From the NCBI GenBank assembly GCA_047967505.1, contig CM106540.1: a stretch of DNA of 64,000 bases. The stretch is one strand, 5' to 3'. The position numbers were made by a program, and so were the translations under genes. This document shows positions 21,161 to 30,874 of this stretch, piece by piece. Position 1 is the stretch's first letter, and the number at the start of each line of letters is the position of its first letter. This DNA is from Dipteris shenzhenensis (lineage: Eukaryota; Polypodiophyta; Polypodiopsida; Gleicheniales). The notes under the pieces are model-generated. The model saw only the letters and a list, made by a program, of their open reading frames with translations, searched no databases and was not told where the DNA came from.

Positions 21161-21942
21161 ATTGAGCACCATTTGCACTCCTTTTGCCCCTCCACCTAGA
21201 TCAAGTCGTATCTCTTGATCCAGGAAGAATTTGAGGGTGCTCCAAAAAGAAAAATCGCTCGATTTTTCGTGCTCTACGTGCTCGTTACATCATGCGCACA
21301 TTTTGGCGCAAGTTACACTCACATTTGAGCTTCGCTGACAAAACCACTTCCTTCACGCACATTTGCCTCTACATCGACGCATCTGACCTAGCACTTAAAA
21401 AGAACAAAGGAAAAGGAATTATTTGCTGCTCTTTCATCGATCGACGGTTGGTTTAGATCTAGATCAGAGTAGACTAGATCGCCATAGAGGGGACGCTTTG
21501 AATTCCCCAAGTTGCCAATCTAAGCCATGCCCGAAATTCCCGACTAGTACCTACTCGGAGTCAGTCCATACGCTCACATCCGATTTCACATCATTACATT
21601 ACCTGAAACCTTACGTTCATCAGTTCAGTGAGCAGACTTCAGAGTTCAGAGGCATTGCAGATTGGTCAGTGGGCAGATAGCACTTGATTTCACACACACA
21701 TGCCACCATTATAAAGCCTATTTGGCTATCTCACGGCATCGTGCACATCATTTTTCAGCCTTGTAAAGCCTCTTGGCTATTCCCGGCATCATTGCCACAA
21801 GCCTTGTAACACAGATCAGATCTTATTTACTGCAGTTCTATCTTCACCGACGGTACAGAGATTTCACTTGGCATCTTCAGTCTATTTGCAGTTGATTCAT
21901 ACAGAGTTTTCCAGGACACTTTTTGAGTACATTGTTTGCACC

Positions 21943-22577
21943 ATGTCGACTAGCAACCTCAATCTAGAGGCATCTGCTAAGTTAGACAACTCCAATTACG
22001 GTACATGGAAATACCGAATGGAGACCATTCTTGTGCTTCAGGACAAATGGGAGTATGTCGATGGATCTATACCTAGACCATTGGCCGATCCAGCCACCAG
22101 TAGCTCTACTCCATCTGTTGTCACAGCACCAGCAACGGGATCTACATCGGGATCTACATCTACACAAACAGTTTCCGCACCAGTAGCAGATCCTGCCATT
22201 GCCCGAGCTCAAGCAGAATGGGATAAGAAAGACAAGTATGCCTATCACTTGATCAAGCAGAATGTGCAAGATGTCATGCTAGGACAGCTCAACACAGTTA
22301 AGACATCAAAAGAAGCATGGGATATGTTCGCAGCTCTCTACGAGTCCAAGAACACATCTAGGATTCTCACCTTGAGAAACCAGATCAACCAGAGTTTCCG
22401 CAATAGCAGTGAAACTGGTCATGCTTATGTACTCCGCATCAAAGACTACAACAATCAACTTGCAGCAGCAGGAGAGACTATGAATCCCACAGAAATGGTT
22501 CAAGTAATCCTGAATGGACTAGGAGAAGGATATGAGAATCTAGTCCAGAGTATTGCCATCCACAACGACAAATTCCA
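21943..22577 (+). CDS. gag: copia B gag, first part (inner element)
   Basis: The start ATG at 21943 gives MSTSNLNLEASAKLDNSNY, then W-K-Y-R-M and L-Q-D-K-W-E-Y-V, typical of copia Gag. It continues with the UBN2-type region (AWDMFAALYESKNTSRILTL) and QVILNGLGEGYENLVQS. An upstream in-frame ATG at 21868 is less likely because the outer copy shares the 21943 start but not the extension. A single base is missing near 22577 compared with the outer copy. The frame therefore runs on out of register to 23094, while the true gag frame continues as the pol frame. Confidence 0.85.
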
Positions 22578-25500
22578 ACACTGGAAGAACTTCAGTCAGC
22601 AGTTCTACTTGGTGAAGAACTCAGGACTCAGGCCATTCAAGCAGGTAAAGGTCATTCTAATGATCAGGCATTCACAGCTTCAGACAGAAGCAGAGGCAAA
22701 GGCAGAAACAGAGGTAGATCATATCAGAAAAGTGGTCATCATCATCAACAAAATCAAAGTCAGAATCAGCATCAGCATCAGCATCATCCTCAGCAACATC
22801 AAAATCAGCAAAGAGGAAATCATTCCAACCGAGGAAGATTCCAAGGACGAGGGAATGCATCCACCAATGTGTCAAACATTCAATGCAACTATTGTCACAA
22901 GTTTGGACACTATGAAAGAGATTGCCGCAAGAAGCAGTATGACCAAGGCGGTCAATCCAGCAATAATCGAGGGAATTCCCGAGGAAGAGGAAATCATCGT
23001 GGTGGACATTCTAGTCACAGTCATTTTGCAAATGAACATGGAAATATGTTTCTTGCAAGTGAGGAATTGCATCAGACTGATACAATGCACCTAGACACTG
23101 ATTTCAATCCCAAAGAGGATTTTAGCTATCAAGTCGACCAAGTGGAACAGGATCCTTGGTACATCGACAGCGGTGCATCATCTCATATGACAAATCATCA
23201 GGAATGGTTCACAGAAATGAAGCCATTAGAAGGTCAAAAGAATGTCATCTACACAGCAGACAATACACTGAATCCGGTTCAAGGGACAGGTGTTATCCCT
23301 ATGAACAATTTCACTGGTACAAAAGGATTAGTCAAAGATGTGCTCTATGTTCCAAAGCTCAGCAAGAACCTTTTATCAGTAGGTCAAATGACGGAACACA
23401 ACTACAAAGTCATCTTCGATGGTGATGAATGCACTATCAGAGACAAATCCAAAAGAGGTCAGCTAGTAGCAAAAGGTGTCAAGGAAGGACGCTTATACAG
23501 GATGCTAGCTACAGTACCAGATAAGCATGCCATGTCAGCTCAAATACAACAGATGCCACTATCTGCAAAATGGCACAAGAGATATGGTCATGTCAACTTC
23601 AAGTACTTGTTAGATCTCCGAAATCAGAATATGGCAATTGGGATTCCGAAGCTACAGTTTCTTGGAAAGGTTTGTGAAGCATGCTGCTTCGGCAAACAAA
23701 AGCGAACCAACTTTGTCAGAAGTACCTCTCGTGCACGAGGTATACTTGATTTGATTCATACAGATGTATGGGGTTATGCCCAGACCCGCAGCATCAATGG
23801 TTCACTTTATTACTTGACCTTCATCGACGACTACAGCAGATATTGTTGGGTCTACTTTCTGAAAGAAAAATCTGAAGTGTTTGCCAGATTTCAAGAATTC
23901 AAAGCCATGGTAGAAAACCAGACAGGTAGAAAGATCAAGGTCATGAGATCAGACAGAGGAGGTGAATACATGTCTTCAGCCTTCATGAACTTTTGCAAAA
24001 ATCACGGCATTCGAAGACAATTCACATGTGCAGATACTCCTCAACAAAATGCAATAGCTAAAAGGAAGAATGGGACTTTAGCAGACAGTGCTAGAGCAAT
24101 GCTTAGTGAAAAGCATCTTCCGAATGAGTATTGGGCAGAAGCAATAGCTACAGCTAACTACTTGCTTAATCGGCTTCCTACCAAACCGATACAAGGTATG
24201 ACTCCTTATGAAGCATTCACTGGACACAAGCCACGCATTGGGCATCTCCGCATATTTGGTTGCATAGCATATGCCCACATACATGATGATCATCGTAGGA
24301 AATTGGATGCGAAGTCACGCAAATGCATCATGGTTGGCTACAGTGAAGAAAGCAAAGCATACAAATTGTATGATCCCATCAACCGCAAAGTCATTATCTC
24401 CAGAGATGTAATCTTCGATGAGGAATCAGAATGGAAAACCTCACCTACACAGGAGATAGAAGCATCGACTTCACAGTCACCTATAGAACAGGTTGATGAA
24501 GAAGAGCAAGAATTGCCAGCAACACCCCAATCAGCACCACAGCAGCTCAGACGGTCTACTAGGGAAAGCAGACCACCAACCAGATTGACATATGCTCAGA
24601 AAGGCAAAGCAATTCAGGTGGAAACCACCAACTATGCTCTTATGACTACCATCATGGCTACAGAAGAGCCAGTGTACTTCGAAGACGCAGTAGATAAGCC
24701 AGAATGGCAAACTGCTATGAATGAAGAAATGGATGCTTTGTATAAAAATAACACTTGGGAATTATGCGACCTTCCACCAGGAAAGAAGGCCATAGCCAAC
24801 AAATGGGTATACAAAGTGAAGTACAATCTAGATGGCAGTATTCAGAGATACAAAGCGCGATTAGTTGCAAAAGGATTTGCACAACAATATGGTCAAGATT
24901 ATGATGAGACTTATGCTCCAGTAGCAAAGATGGATTCCATACGGTTCTTGCTATCACTAGCGACACTCAGTAAATGGAATGTGTATCAGCTCGATGTCAA
25001 GAATGCATTTCTCAATGGTTATCTAGACGAGGAAGTCTACATGCAACAACCAGCCGGTTATGTTGAACCAAGAAAGGAGAACAAGGTTTGCCATCTCAAG
25101 AAAAGTATCTATGGCTTAAAGCAAGCACCCAGAAGTTGGTACAACAGAATTGACAAGTATTTTGCTGATCTGGGATACATGAAGTCCAATGCAGCTCATA
25201 CTCTCTACTACAAAGTTCAAGGGGCAGATATTACTATTGCACTTTTGTACGTAGATGATCTCATTGTGACAGGAAGCAAGGATAGCTTCATCAGAAAGCT
25301 AAAACAAGACTTATCTGCAGAGTTCGACATGAAAGATCTTGGACTTATGCACTATTGTCTTGGAATTGAGTTCTGGAGAGATTCGGATAGCACATTCATG
25401 AGTCAGCTCAAATATGTTGACAGTCTCTTGAAGAAGTTTCATATGGCAGATTGCAAGATTGCAGCCACTCCCATGGAACAGAGTTTGAAACTTACTAAAG

Positions 25501-26216
25501 ATTCAGAAAAGCCTACAGCCAATGACAGATACTACAGGCAACTCATTGGATCTCTTATATATCTGACAATCACACGGCCAGATATTTGTTATGCAGTAAG
25601 CTCACTAGCACAGTTTATGGCAAATCCAAAACAGTCTCACTGGAATGCAGCCAAAAGAGTCTTGAGATACATCAGAGGTACAAGACAATTTGGGATAGAA
25701 TACAGAGGAAGTCATCCACGGTTGCATGGATACTGTGATAGTGACTATGGTGGAGATCATGAGACCAGGAGATCGACACAGGGATATGCATTTTTCCTTG
25801 GTCAAGGTGCTATATCATGGTTGTCAAACAAACAGCCAACTGTTTCTTTGTCTTCAACTGAAGCAGAATATAGAGCACTCACTACAGGTGCATGTGAGGC
25901 TATATGGCTCAGAAGACTATTGTCAGAAACAGATTACTTTGATGAGTCAAAGCCAACAACAATATACTGTGATAATCAATCGGCTCAAGCATTAGCCAAA
26001 AATCCAGTATATCACTCCAGAACAAAGCACATTGATGTCAGAGAGCACTTCATCAGAGAAAGAGTGTTACTTGGTGACATCACACTGCAGCATTGTGATA
26101 GCAAAGAAAATGTTGCAGACATCTTTACCAAACCACTCGGTAAAGAGCTATTCGAGAAACACCGACTAGCTCTTGGTTTGATGCAGAGGAAGGACATTCC
26201 CATTAAAGGGGTGTGA
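22578..26216 (+). CDS. pol: copia B gag C-terminus plus pol polyprotein (inner element)
   Basis: One open frame is continuous with the 1,115-codon stretch that starts at the first Met (22869). With that Met as residue 1 it holds the Gag zinc knuckle (CNYCHKFGHYERDC, about 8-21) and protease DSGASSHMT (D100). Integrase has HKRYGHVN and CEACCFGKQ, the first catalytic Asp in HTDVWGY and the second in SDRGGEY. The third catalytic position is Lys (residue 398, codon 24060-24062, in AIAKRKNG) instead of Glu. Reverse transcriptase has LLYVDDLIV (YVDD near 794). RNase H has YCDSDYGG, SSTEAEYRAL and YCDNQSAQ. It ends at TGA 26214-26216. Confidence 0.93.
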   Translation, partial: TLEELQSAVLLGEELRTQAIQAGKGHSNDQAFTASDRSRGKGRNRGRSYQKSGHHHQQNQSQNQHQHQHHPQQHQNQQRGNHSNRGRFQGRGNASTNVSNIQCNYCHKFGHYERDCRKKQYDQGGQSSNNRGNSRGRGNHRGGHSSHSHFANEHGNMFLASEELHQTDTMHLDTDFNPKEDFSYQVDQVEQDPWYIDSGASSHMTNHQEWFTEMKPLEGQKNVIYTADNTLNPVQGTGVIPMNNFTGTKGLVKDVLYVPKLSKNLLSVGQMTEHNYKVIFDGDECTIRDKSKRGQLVAKGVKEGRLYRMLATVPDKHAMSAQIQQMPLSAKWHKRYGHVNFKYLLDLRNQNMAIGIPKLQFLGKVCEACCFGKQKRTNFVRSTSRARGILDLIHTDVWGYAQTRSINGSLYYLTFIDDYSRYCWVYFLKEKSEVFARFQEFKAMVENQTGRKIKVMRSDRGGEYMSSAFMNFCKNHGIRRQFTCADTPQQNAIAKRKNGTLADSARAMLSEKHLPNEYWAEAIATANYLLNRLPTKPIQGMTPYEAFTGHKPRIGHLRIFGCIAYAHIHDDHRRKLDAKSRKCIMVGYSEESKAYKLYDPINRKVIISRDVIFDEESEWKTSPTQEIEASTSQSPIEQVDEEEQELPATPQSAPQQLRRSTRESRPPTRLTYAQKGKAIQVETTNYALMTTIMATEEPVYFEDAVDKPEWQTAMNEEMDALYKNNTWELCDLPPGKKAIANKWVYKVKYNLDGSIQRYKARLVAKGFAQQYGQDYDETYAPVAKMDSIRFLLSLATLSKWNVYQLDVKNAFLNGYLDEEVYMQQPAGYVEPRKENKVCHLKKSIYGLKQAPRSWYNRIDKYFADLGYMKSNAAHTLYYKVQGADITIALLYVDDLIVTGSKDSFIRKLKQDLSAEFDMKDLGLMHYCLGIEFWRDSDSTFMSQLKYVDSLLKKFHMADCKIAATPMEQSLKLTKDSEKPTANDRYYRQLIGSLIYLTITRPDICYAVSSLAQFMANPKQSHWNAAKRVLRYIRGTRQFGIEYRGSHPRLHGYCDSDYGGDHETRRSTQGYAFFLGQGAISWLSNKQPTVSLSSTEAEYRALTTGACEAIWLRRLLSETDYFDESKPTTIYCDNQSAQALAKNPVYHSRTKHIDVREHFIRERVLLGDITLQHCDSKENVADIFTKPLGKELFEKHRLALGLMQRKDIPIKGV

Positions 26217-26304
26217 TGGAATGTAATGCTCAGTCCTTCTTCGATTCCCCAGAATCATCATCTTGAGGGAAGGCCTACTTCATGATGTTGATCTTGAGGG
26301 AAGG

Positions 26305-26561
26305 TGTTGAGAGTTCACACTCAACATCATGTGATCATGTGTGCATAGCACCATCACGTGATCATATGTGCATAGCACTAACCTTATAGAGTGCTATAAA
26401 GGAAAGGGTTAGATCCTCTAACCCTAACCCTAAAAGGGTTTGTATATATTCTATTTTTTCAACTAATTCTAGTGTACAGTTAGTCATTTGTGGTGTGCTC
26501 TCTAGCTGTGCCCTCTCTCCTCATCTCCACTCTTCTCCTCTCCCCTCTTCATATTTTGTCA
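26305..26561 (+). repeat. 3' LTR of inner copia B element
   Basis: The 257-bp LTR follows the polypurine tract GAGGGAAGG (26296-26304). It has three CCCTAA-type units. It ends ATTTTGTCA and is followed by the CACTT target duplication and the resumed outer pol. Confidence 0.95.
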
Positions 26562-26566
26562 CACTT

Positions 26567-26819
26567 CATCATAGAAAGAGTGTTACTTGGTGACATCACA
26601 CTGCAGCATTGTGATAGCAAAGAGAATGTTGTAGACATCTTTACCAAACCACTCGGTAAAGAGCTCTTCGAGAAACACCGACTAGCTCTTGGTTTAACGT
26701 GAAGGAAGGACATTCCCATTATAGGGGTGTGATGGAATGTAATGCTCAGTCCTTCTTTGATTCCCAGAACCATCATCTTGAGGGAAGGCCTACTTCATGA
26801 TGTTGATCTTTAGGGAAGG
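26567..26819 (+). pseudogene. 3' end of outer copia B pol and its polypurine tract
   Basis: The sequence resumes with ERVLLGDITLQHCDSKENVV and DIFTKPLGKELF, the last part of copia RNase H and the C-terminal tail, which the outer pol lacks at 19052. The 3' untranslated part ends with TAGGGAAGG at 26811-26819. The outer gene is therefore complete in order but split by 7.5 kb. Confidence 0.9.
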
Positions 26820-27076
26820 TGTTGAGAGTTCATACTCAACATCATGTGATCATGTGTGCATAGCACCATCACGTGATCATATGTGCATAGCACTAACCTT
26901 ATAGAGTGCTATAAAGGAAAGGGTTAGATCCCCTAGCCCTAACCCTAGATGGGTTTGTATATATTCTATTTTTTCAACTAAATCTAGTGTACAATTAGTC
27001 ATTTGTGGTGTGCTCTCTAGCTGTGCCCTCTCTGCTCATCTCCACTCTTCTCCTCTCCCCTCTTCATATTTTGTCA
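26820..27076 (+). repeat. 3' LTR of outer copia B element
   Basis: The 257-bp LTR starts TGTTGAGAGTTCATAC and ends ATTTTGTCA. It is followed by target duplication GCCTC (27077-27081). Its CCCTAA region is three degenerate units (CCCTAG, CCCTAA, CCCTAG). Confidence 0.92.
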
Positions 27077-27190
27077 GCCTCCACATTCAAGCATTGGCTA
27101 GTCCCTTCTAGTCCATGAGGACATGACCTTGGATGGAAGCAACGTCTTAGCCAAGAACTAGTTTTGTAGCAGAGGTGCAAAAGATTTCAA

Positions 27191-27481
27191 TGTCACCACC
27201 AATTAGCAGATGGAGGTTGGTATGCCGAGCACATATCTTTTTGGAAGGTGATTTTCTTAGGTAAAATTCTATGGTTGTAACAAGTGGAGAGAAGAGTGCA
27301 ATGTGGCGAGTTCTCTTCCTCTGACTTGAGCTTACTAGGATAGGGAGTGTTCACTACAAGCGGAGGCATCTTGGTTGTAATCAAGTTAGTTTGATTCAAT
27401 ACAAGTGAATGTTGGTTGCCTATTGAACTCTGTTGCTGTTTGTACTCCATCTTCTAAGTGTTTTGAAGTGTGTATGTGGTA
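27191..27481 (+). repeat. LTR of gypsy G2 (3' LTR, truncated)
   Basis: It starts TGTCACCACCAATTAGCAG and matches the reverse complement of the G1 LTR (8656 downward) to TTTGAAGTGTGTATG. There the match stops and repeat D begins. With the copia nest removed it lies downstream of the G2 integrase and post-pol region in the same orientation, so it is probably that element's 3' LTR. Confidence 0.65.
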
Positions 27482-28100
27482 ACTATATGAGCTCGTGGCA
27501 ATGTCGCAAGTCTGTAGAGCTAGGATTATGCCTTGGAGCCAAATAGGCCCAAGATTGTTGTAAAAGAATGAGAAAATGGAATGGTATAAAGAGATAAGGG
27601 TTGGGCCTCCCTTCAAAAGGTGGCATGTATAAAAGGCCAAATGGTTGACTTTGGTCTTCAATTGTTGGATGCACAAGTTTGGAATACAAGCTCCCTCTTC
27701 TCTTCCAAGAGTATTCTTGGGTGTTCTCTTATTCCTTTGTAGTGCCTTTGTGTTTCCCACTCCATCTCCCTTCATTCCCCCCTTCTCCTTCCCTTTCCCC
27801 CCTCTTCTTCCCTTTCCCTCCTTCCCTTGTGGAAACACATTGCAACAATCTGGGAGCCACTTGAGTGACACTTTTGAATGGCTCATGCTTTGCATTGCTC
27901 TCACAAGGAGTAGCTTGGAGGGGAGGGTCCATTGGCATTCGTTCAAGATCCCCACAACATGTGAGTCACCATCAAGACCACACATCTTTGGCACCGCTAA
28001 TGAGGAGTTCAAGATATGATTTTGCATTGCACTTGCTTTCTCTCATCATCTACCCATTGCTCATTGCTTCAAGCTTAAATAGGAGCATTGATATTTGAGT
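27482..28100 (+). repeat. repeat D copy 1 (LTR-like, with TATA box)
   Basis: It contains the block TTGGGCCTCCCTTCAAAAGG, then GTATAAAAGGCC, then TGGTTGACTTTGGTCTTCA. This block is found in five places in the window (also 29217, 37517 and reversed at 38700 and 53550). A pyrimidine-rich CCCTTCTCC region and GCAACAATCTGGGAGCCACT follow, again shared with the copies at 37600 and reversed at 38521-38700. The TATA box and shared flanks suggest an LTR promoter region. The parent element is not identified. Confidence 0.6.
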
Positions 28101-28794
28101 TGTAGCAAAGGAATGAGTGTAGAAGTGTAAGTTTTGGAAGGGAAAAGAAGAAGCTGTCATTTTCTATTGGAAAGCATTTGGGATCATTTAGAGCTTGTTG
28201 TTGATGTTTTTTAGTGTTTTGAATTGATAGGAAGATAGTTTAGAGATTGCTAAGGTGTGTGTGATAGCTAACTCCAACAAAAAAACCCAAAAGTGGTGCT
28301 TGAAGTGATATTCAAAGTGGTTTTGAAAGGAGAAACTATCACTTTTTGCAAAACCCCCCATTTTCCATTCAAATGTTGTTATTATTTGTTGTTTTTTGCA
28401 TTGATAGGTAGGCTAGGTAGTTTAGCATCCCTTATAACAGAAAAGCCAGAACAAAAACTTCAAAACCATCAAAAATCGATCGGCGGAACTGCGAGTTTCT
28501 ATCCCACTGGGTTGGTGCTATAGCTCTCCCCCCCTAGGTTGGTGCTATAGTCCTATCCCTCGGGTTGGTGTCATAGCCCTATCCCCCTGCCAGTGCTATA
28601 AATCTATCCCCCTAGGCTGACACGTGTTAGCCACCTAACCCACCTACCAAATTTATGGTATGACAGGAGGATTGACTCGGTGCTATAGCTTGCTATCCTT
28701 CCATCCGATGGTATAGCTGTCTCTCTCCGTCCAGTATTCTAGCCCCTTAACCATCCACCTTGGGGGTTAGATCATAAAACTTAAATGCAGACTA
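28101..28794. other. unassigned; short GGTTGGTGCTATAG repeats
   Basis: No coding family is seen. Between about 28505 and 28620 a 25-30 bp motif with GGTTGGTGCTATAG and CTATCCCCC is repeated four or five times with changes. The remainder is AT-rich with no clear structure. Confidence 0.4.
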
Positions 28795-29092
28795 CATTGA
28801 AGTAAACCCCATTTTGCAAAAAAATCGATGGGGCATGTTGAGCATGTTGACGGATCTCGCCTGCCCAAACCCTATGAGTTTTGAGTAGAAAATGGCTCAA
28901 GATCGAGGTAGTCCTATGGGTTTTGAGCCAAAAATGACTCAAGATAGAGGTAGTCACCGAAATCACCCAAATTGGCAAGGATAACACGAGCCATTTGGGC
29001 CTCGTATATGGATAACACGAGAGCCATTTGAGCAGAGGGAAGGTTGTGAGACTCAGCATATGCCTTGGTGCCATATGGGATCAAGTGGTTGT

Positions 29093-29148
<56 letters not shown>

Positions 29149-29173
29149 GGAGGGAGGGAGGGAGGGAGGGAGG

Positions 29174-29217
<44 letters not shown>

Positions 29218-29325
29218 CAAGGAATAGGGTTGGTCCTCCCTTCATAAGGTGACTTGTATAAAAGGCCAAATGGTTGACTTTGGTCTTCATATGCATAACA
29301 AGATGGATGTTGATCCTCCTAGATT
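28795..29325 (+). repeat. repeat D copy 2, with long GA microsatellite
   Basis: It is colinear with 37205-37600: GAGCATGTTGACGGATCT, CCTATGGGTTTTGAGCC, a GGCAAGGATAACAC block, GCATATGCCTTGG, the GA tract, then the conserved TATA block GTATAAAAGGCC near 29260. The copies differ mainly in GA tract length and scattered substitutions. Confidence 0.65.
29098..29214 (+). repeat. (GA)n microsatellite with GGGA interruptions
   Basis: About 115 bp of GA/AG dinucleotides with a central run of seven or more GGGA units. It sits immediately upstream of the TATA block of repeat D copy 2. Confidence 0.98.
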
Positions 29326-29329
29326 TTGA

Positions 29330-29552
29330 ATTCACAGGTGTGGTGCATAAAGGAAAGACCCACGTCCTAGCAGACCACCTCTTGAGGATTCCCATTGGGG
29401 AAGCTCCAATGGGAGTCGAGGATGACCTCCTAGATGCTCCCCTATTTCTCATTGACATAATTCTAGAATGGGAAGCCAAAATAGGCCACTACCTAGGAAA
29501 CGGGCTACCCTTGGATAAAGCCCTCAAGGGGGACAGAGCTCGCAAACTCATT
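29330..29552 (+). pseudogene. gypsy RNase H end and integrase linker fragment
   Basis: The plus frame reads VVHKGKTHVLADHLLRIPIG, then EAPMGVEDDLLDAPLFLI and a linker with GNGLPLDKALKGDRARKL. This is the end of RNase H and the linker of a plant gypsy polyprotein. It is joined in frame to copia RT sequence at about 29552. Confidence 0.75.
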
Positions 29553-30795
29553 AGTTTTGATGTAAGTGAAACTTTTGCACCCACAGCTAGAATGACCACT
29601 ATCCGTACTGTGCTTGCTATGGCTGCTCATAACAAATGGGTAGTTTTTCAAATGGATGTTAAGTCTGCATTCTTGAATGGGCATCTCAAGGAGGAGGTGT
29701 ATGTAGCTCAGCCACCAGGTTTTGAGTTGCCCCATTCACAGAATAAAGTGCACAGGTTAAAGAAGGCATTATACAGGATGAAACAGGCCCCACGAGCATG
29801 GTACCAAAGGATAGATAATTTTTTCCTAAACTGTGGTTTTCTAAGAAGTGCTTCTGATGCTAACCTCTATGTAATGAAGCAAGATGGAAAACAAGTTGTA
29901 ATAGTCTTGTATGTGGATGATCTTGTCATCTTACAGGTGAGCATGAGAAGATGATCCAGCAAACACGCCAGCTATTGAGCTCTAAATTTGAAATGACTGA
30001 TTTGGGGCTCTTGCAGTATTGTTTGGGTATTGAGATCTGGCAAGAGCCGCGTAAAATCTTCATCTCTCAACAAAAGTATGCTCGAGAGATTTTGAAGGAA
30101 TTTGGCATGACTGAGTGCAAGCATGTGGTCACACCCATGGAGGTGAATGCAAGGATTTCTACAGAAGATGCCTCACCATTGGTTGACATCAAGAAGTACA
30201 GAAGGCTAGTGGGAAGTCTAATTTTCCTTTGTAATACTAGGCCTAACATAAGTTTTGTAGTTGGTGTCTTAAGCAGGTTCTCGAATCATCCTCGGAAGAA
30301 CCGTTGGAATGCAAGCATGCAAGTTTTGAAGTACCTCAAAGGAACTCTTGACTATGGCATCACTTATAGATCAGGAGATTCCTTGATTGGCTACTGCAAC
30401 TCAGATTGGGCAGGTGACGTTGACTCCAGAAAGTTAGTTTTTGGATATTGCTTCTTACTTGGATTTGGGATTTGTTCTTGGGTAAGCAAGAAGCAACCCA
30501 CTATGGCCCTCTCTTCTATAGAAGCAGAGTATGTTTCGCTGCATGCGAGGTAGTTTGGCTTCGAAGGATCTTGGCAGACATAGGAGTGTTCTAGTGAGAG
30601 AGCCTAAAACACTAAGGTGCGACAACCAAAGTTGCATGGCCATCTCTAAGAACCCTGTATTTCATGCTAGGACAAAGCACATCGAGATTCAGTACCACTA
30701 TGTACGGGAACTAATCCAAGATGAGATCATTGATTTGGAGTACTGCTGCATTGAGAAGAACTGTGCTGACATCTTCACTAAAGCTTTGTAGAAGG
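29553..30795 (+). pseudogene. copia family C reverse transcriptase and RNase H
   Basis: RT motifs are [43 protein letters not shown] and VIVLYVDDLVI with YVDD intact. A frameshift near 29940 moves the frame. RNase H follows with YCNSDWAGDVDSR (first Asp changed to Asn), SSIEAEYVS, another frameshift near 30540, then LRCDNQSCMAISKNPVFH and NCADIFTKAL. At least two frameshifts make it inactive. Confidence 0.85.
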
Positions 30796-30874
30796 AACAT
30801 CTTATTCAACATCTTCATGAGCTTGGCATTGGGCCAAGAACCTAGGTCACCTTCGGGTGGACATTGAGAGGGGG

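Larger units (their letters stand above)
19053..26561 (+). mobile_element. Ty1/copia family B inner element, nearly complete
   Basis: The 7.5-kb element has two 257-bp LTRs (19053-19309 and 26305-26561) that differ at four positions by eye. It has a primer site, a leader of 2.6 kb, gag-pol and a polypurine tract (26296-26304). It is flanked by CACTT at 19048-19052 and 26562-26566, where the outer pol is cut inside its RNase H C-terminal region. High LTR identity shows a recent insertion relative to its host element. Confidence 0.95.
12181..27076 (+). mobile_element. Ty1/copia family B outer element, interrupted by a second copy
   Basis: The outer element runs from its 5' LTR (12181-12472) through leader, gag and pol to 19052. 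It then resumes at 26567 with the end of pol, a polypurine tract and its 3' LTR (26820-27076). It is flanked by GCCTC at 12176-12180 and 27077-27081. Between 19053 and 26561 lies a complete younger copy of the same family. The outer copy carries many nonsense changes and cannot encode a full polyprotein. Confidence 0.92.

Noticed and set aside
21868-21942. upstream ATG at 21868 as the start of copia B gag
   Set aside because: The outer copy shares the MSTSNLNL start at 14941 but not this extension, and Gag families start at the equivalent of 21943.
22578-23094. C-terminal part of the 408-codon gag frame as genuine protein
   Set aside because: After the missing base near 22577 the frame is out of register; the true Gag, with zinc knuckle, lies in the pol frame.
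29081-29252. Leu/Ser and Arg/Glu repeat frames at the GA microsatellite
   Set aside because: They are the (GA)n run translated; no gene context.
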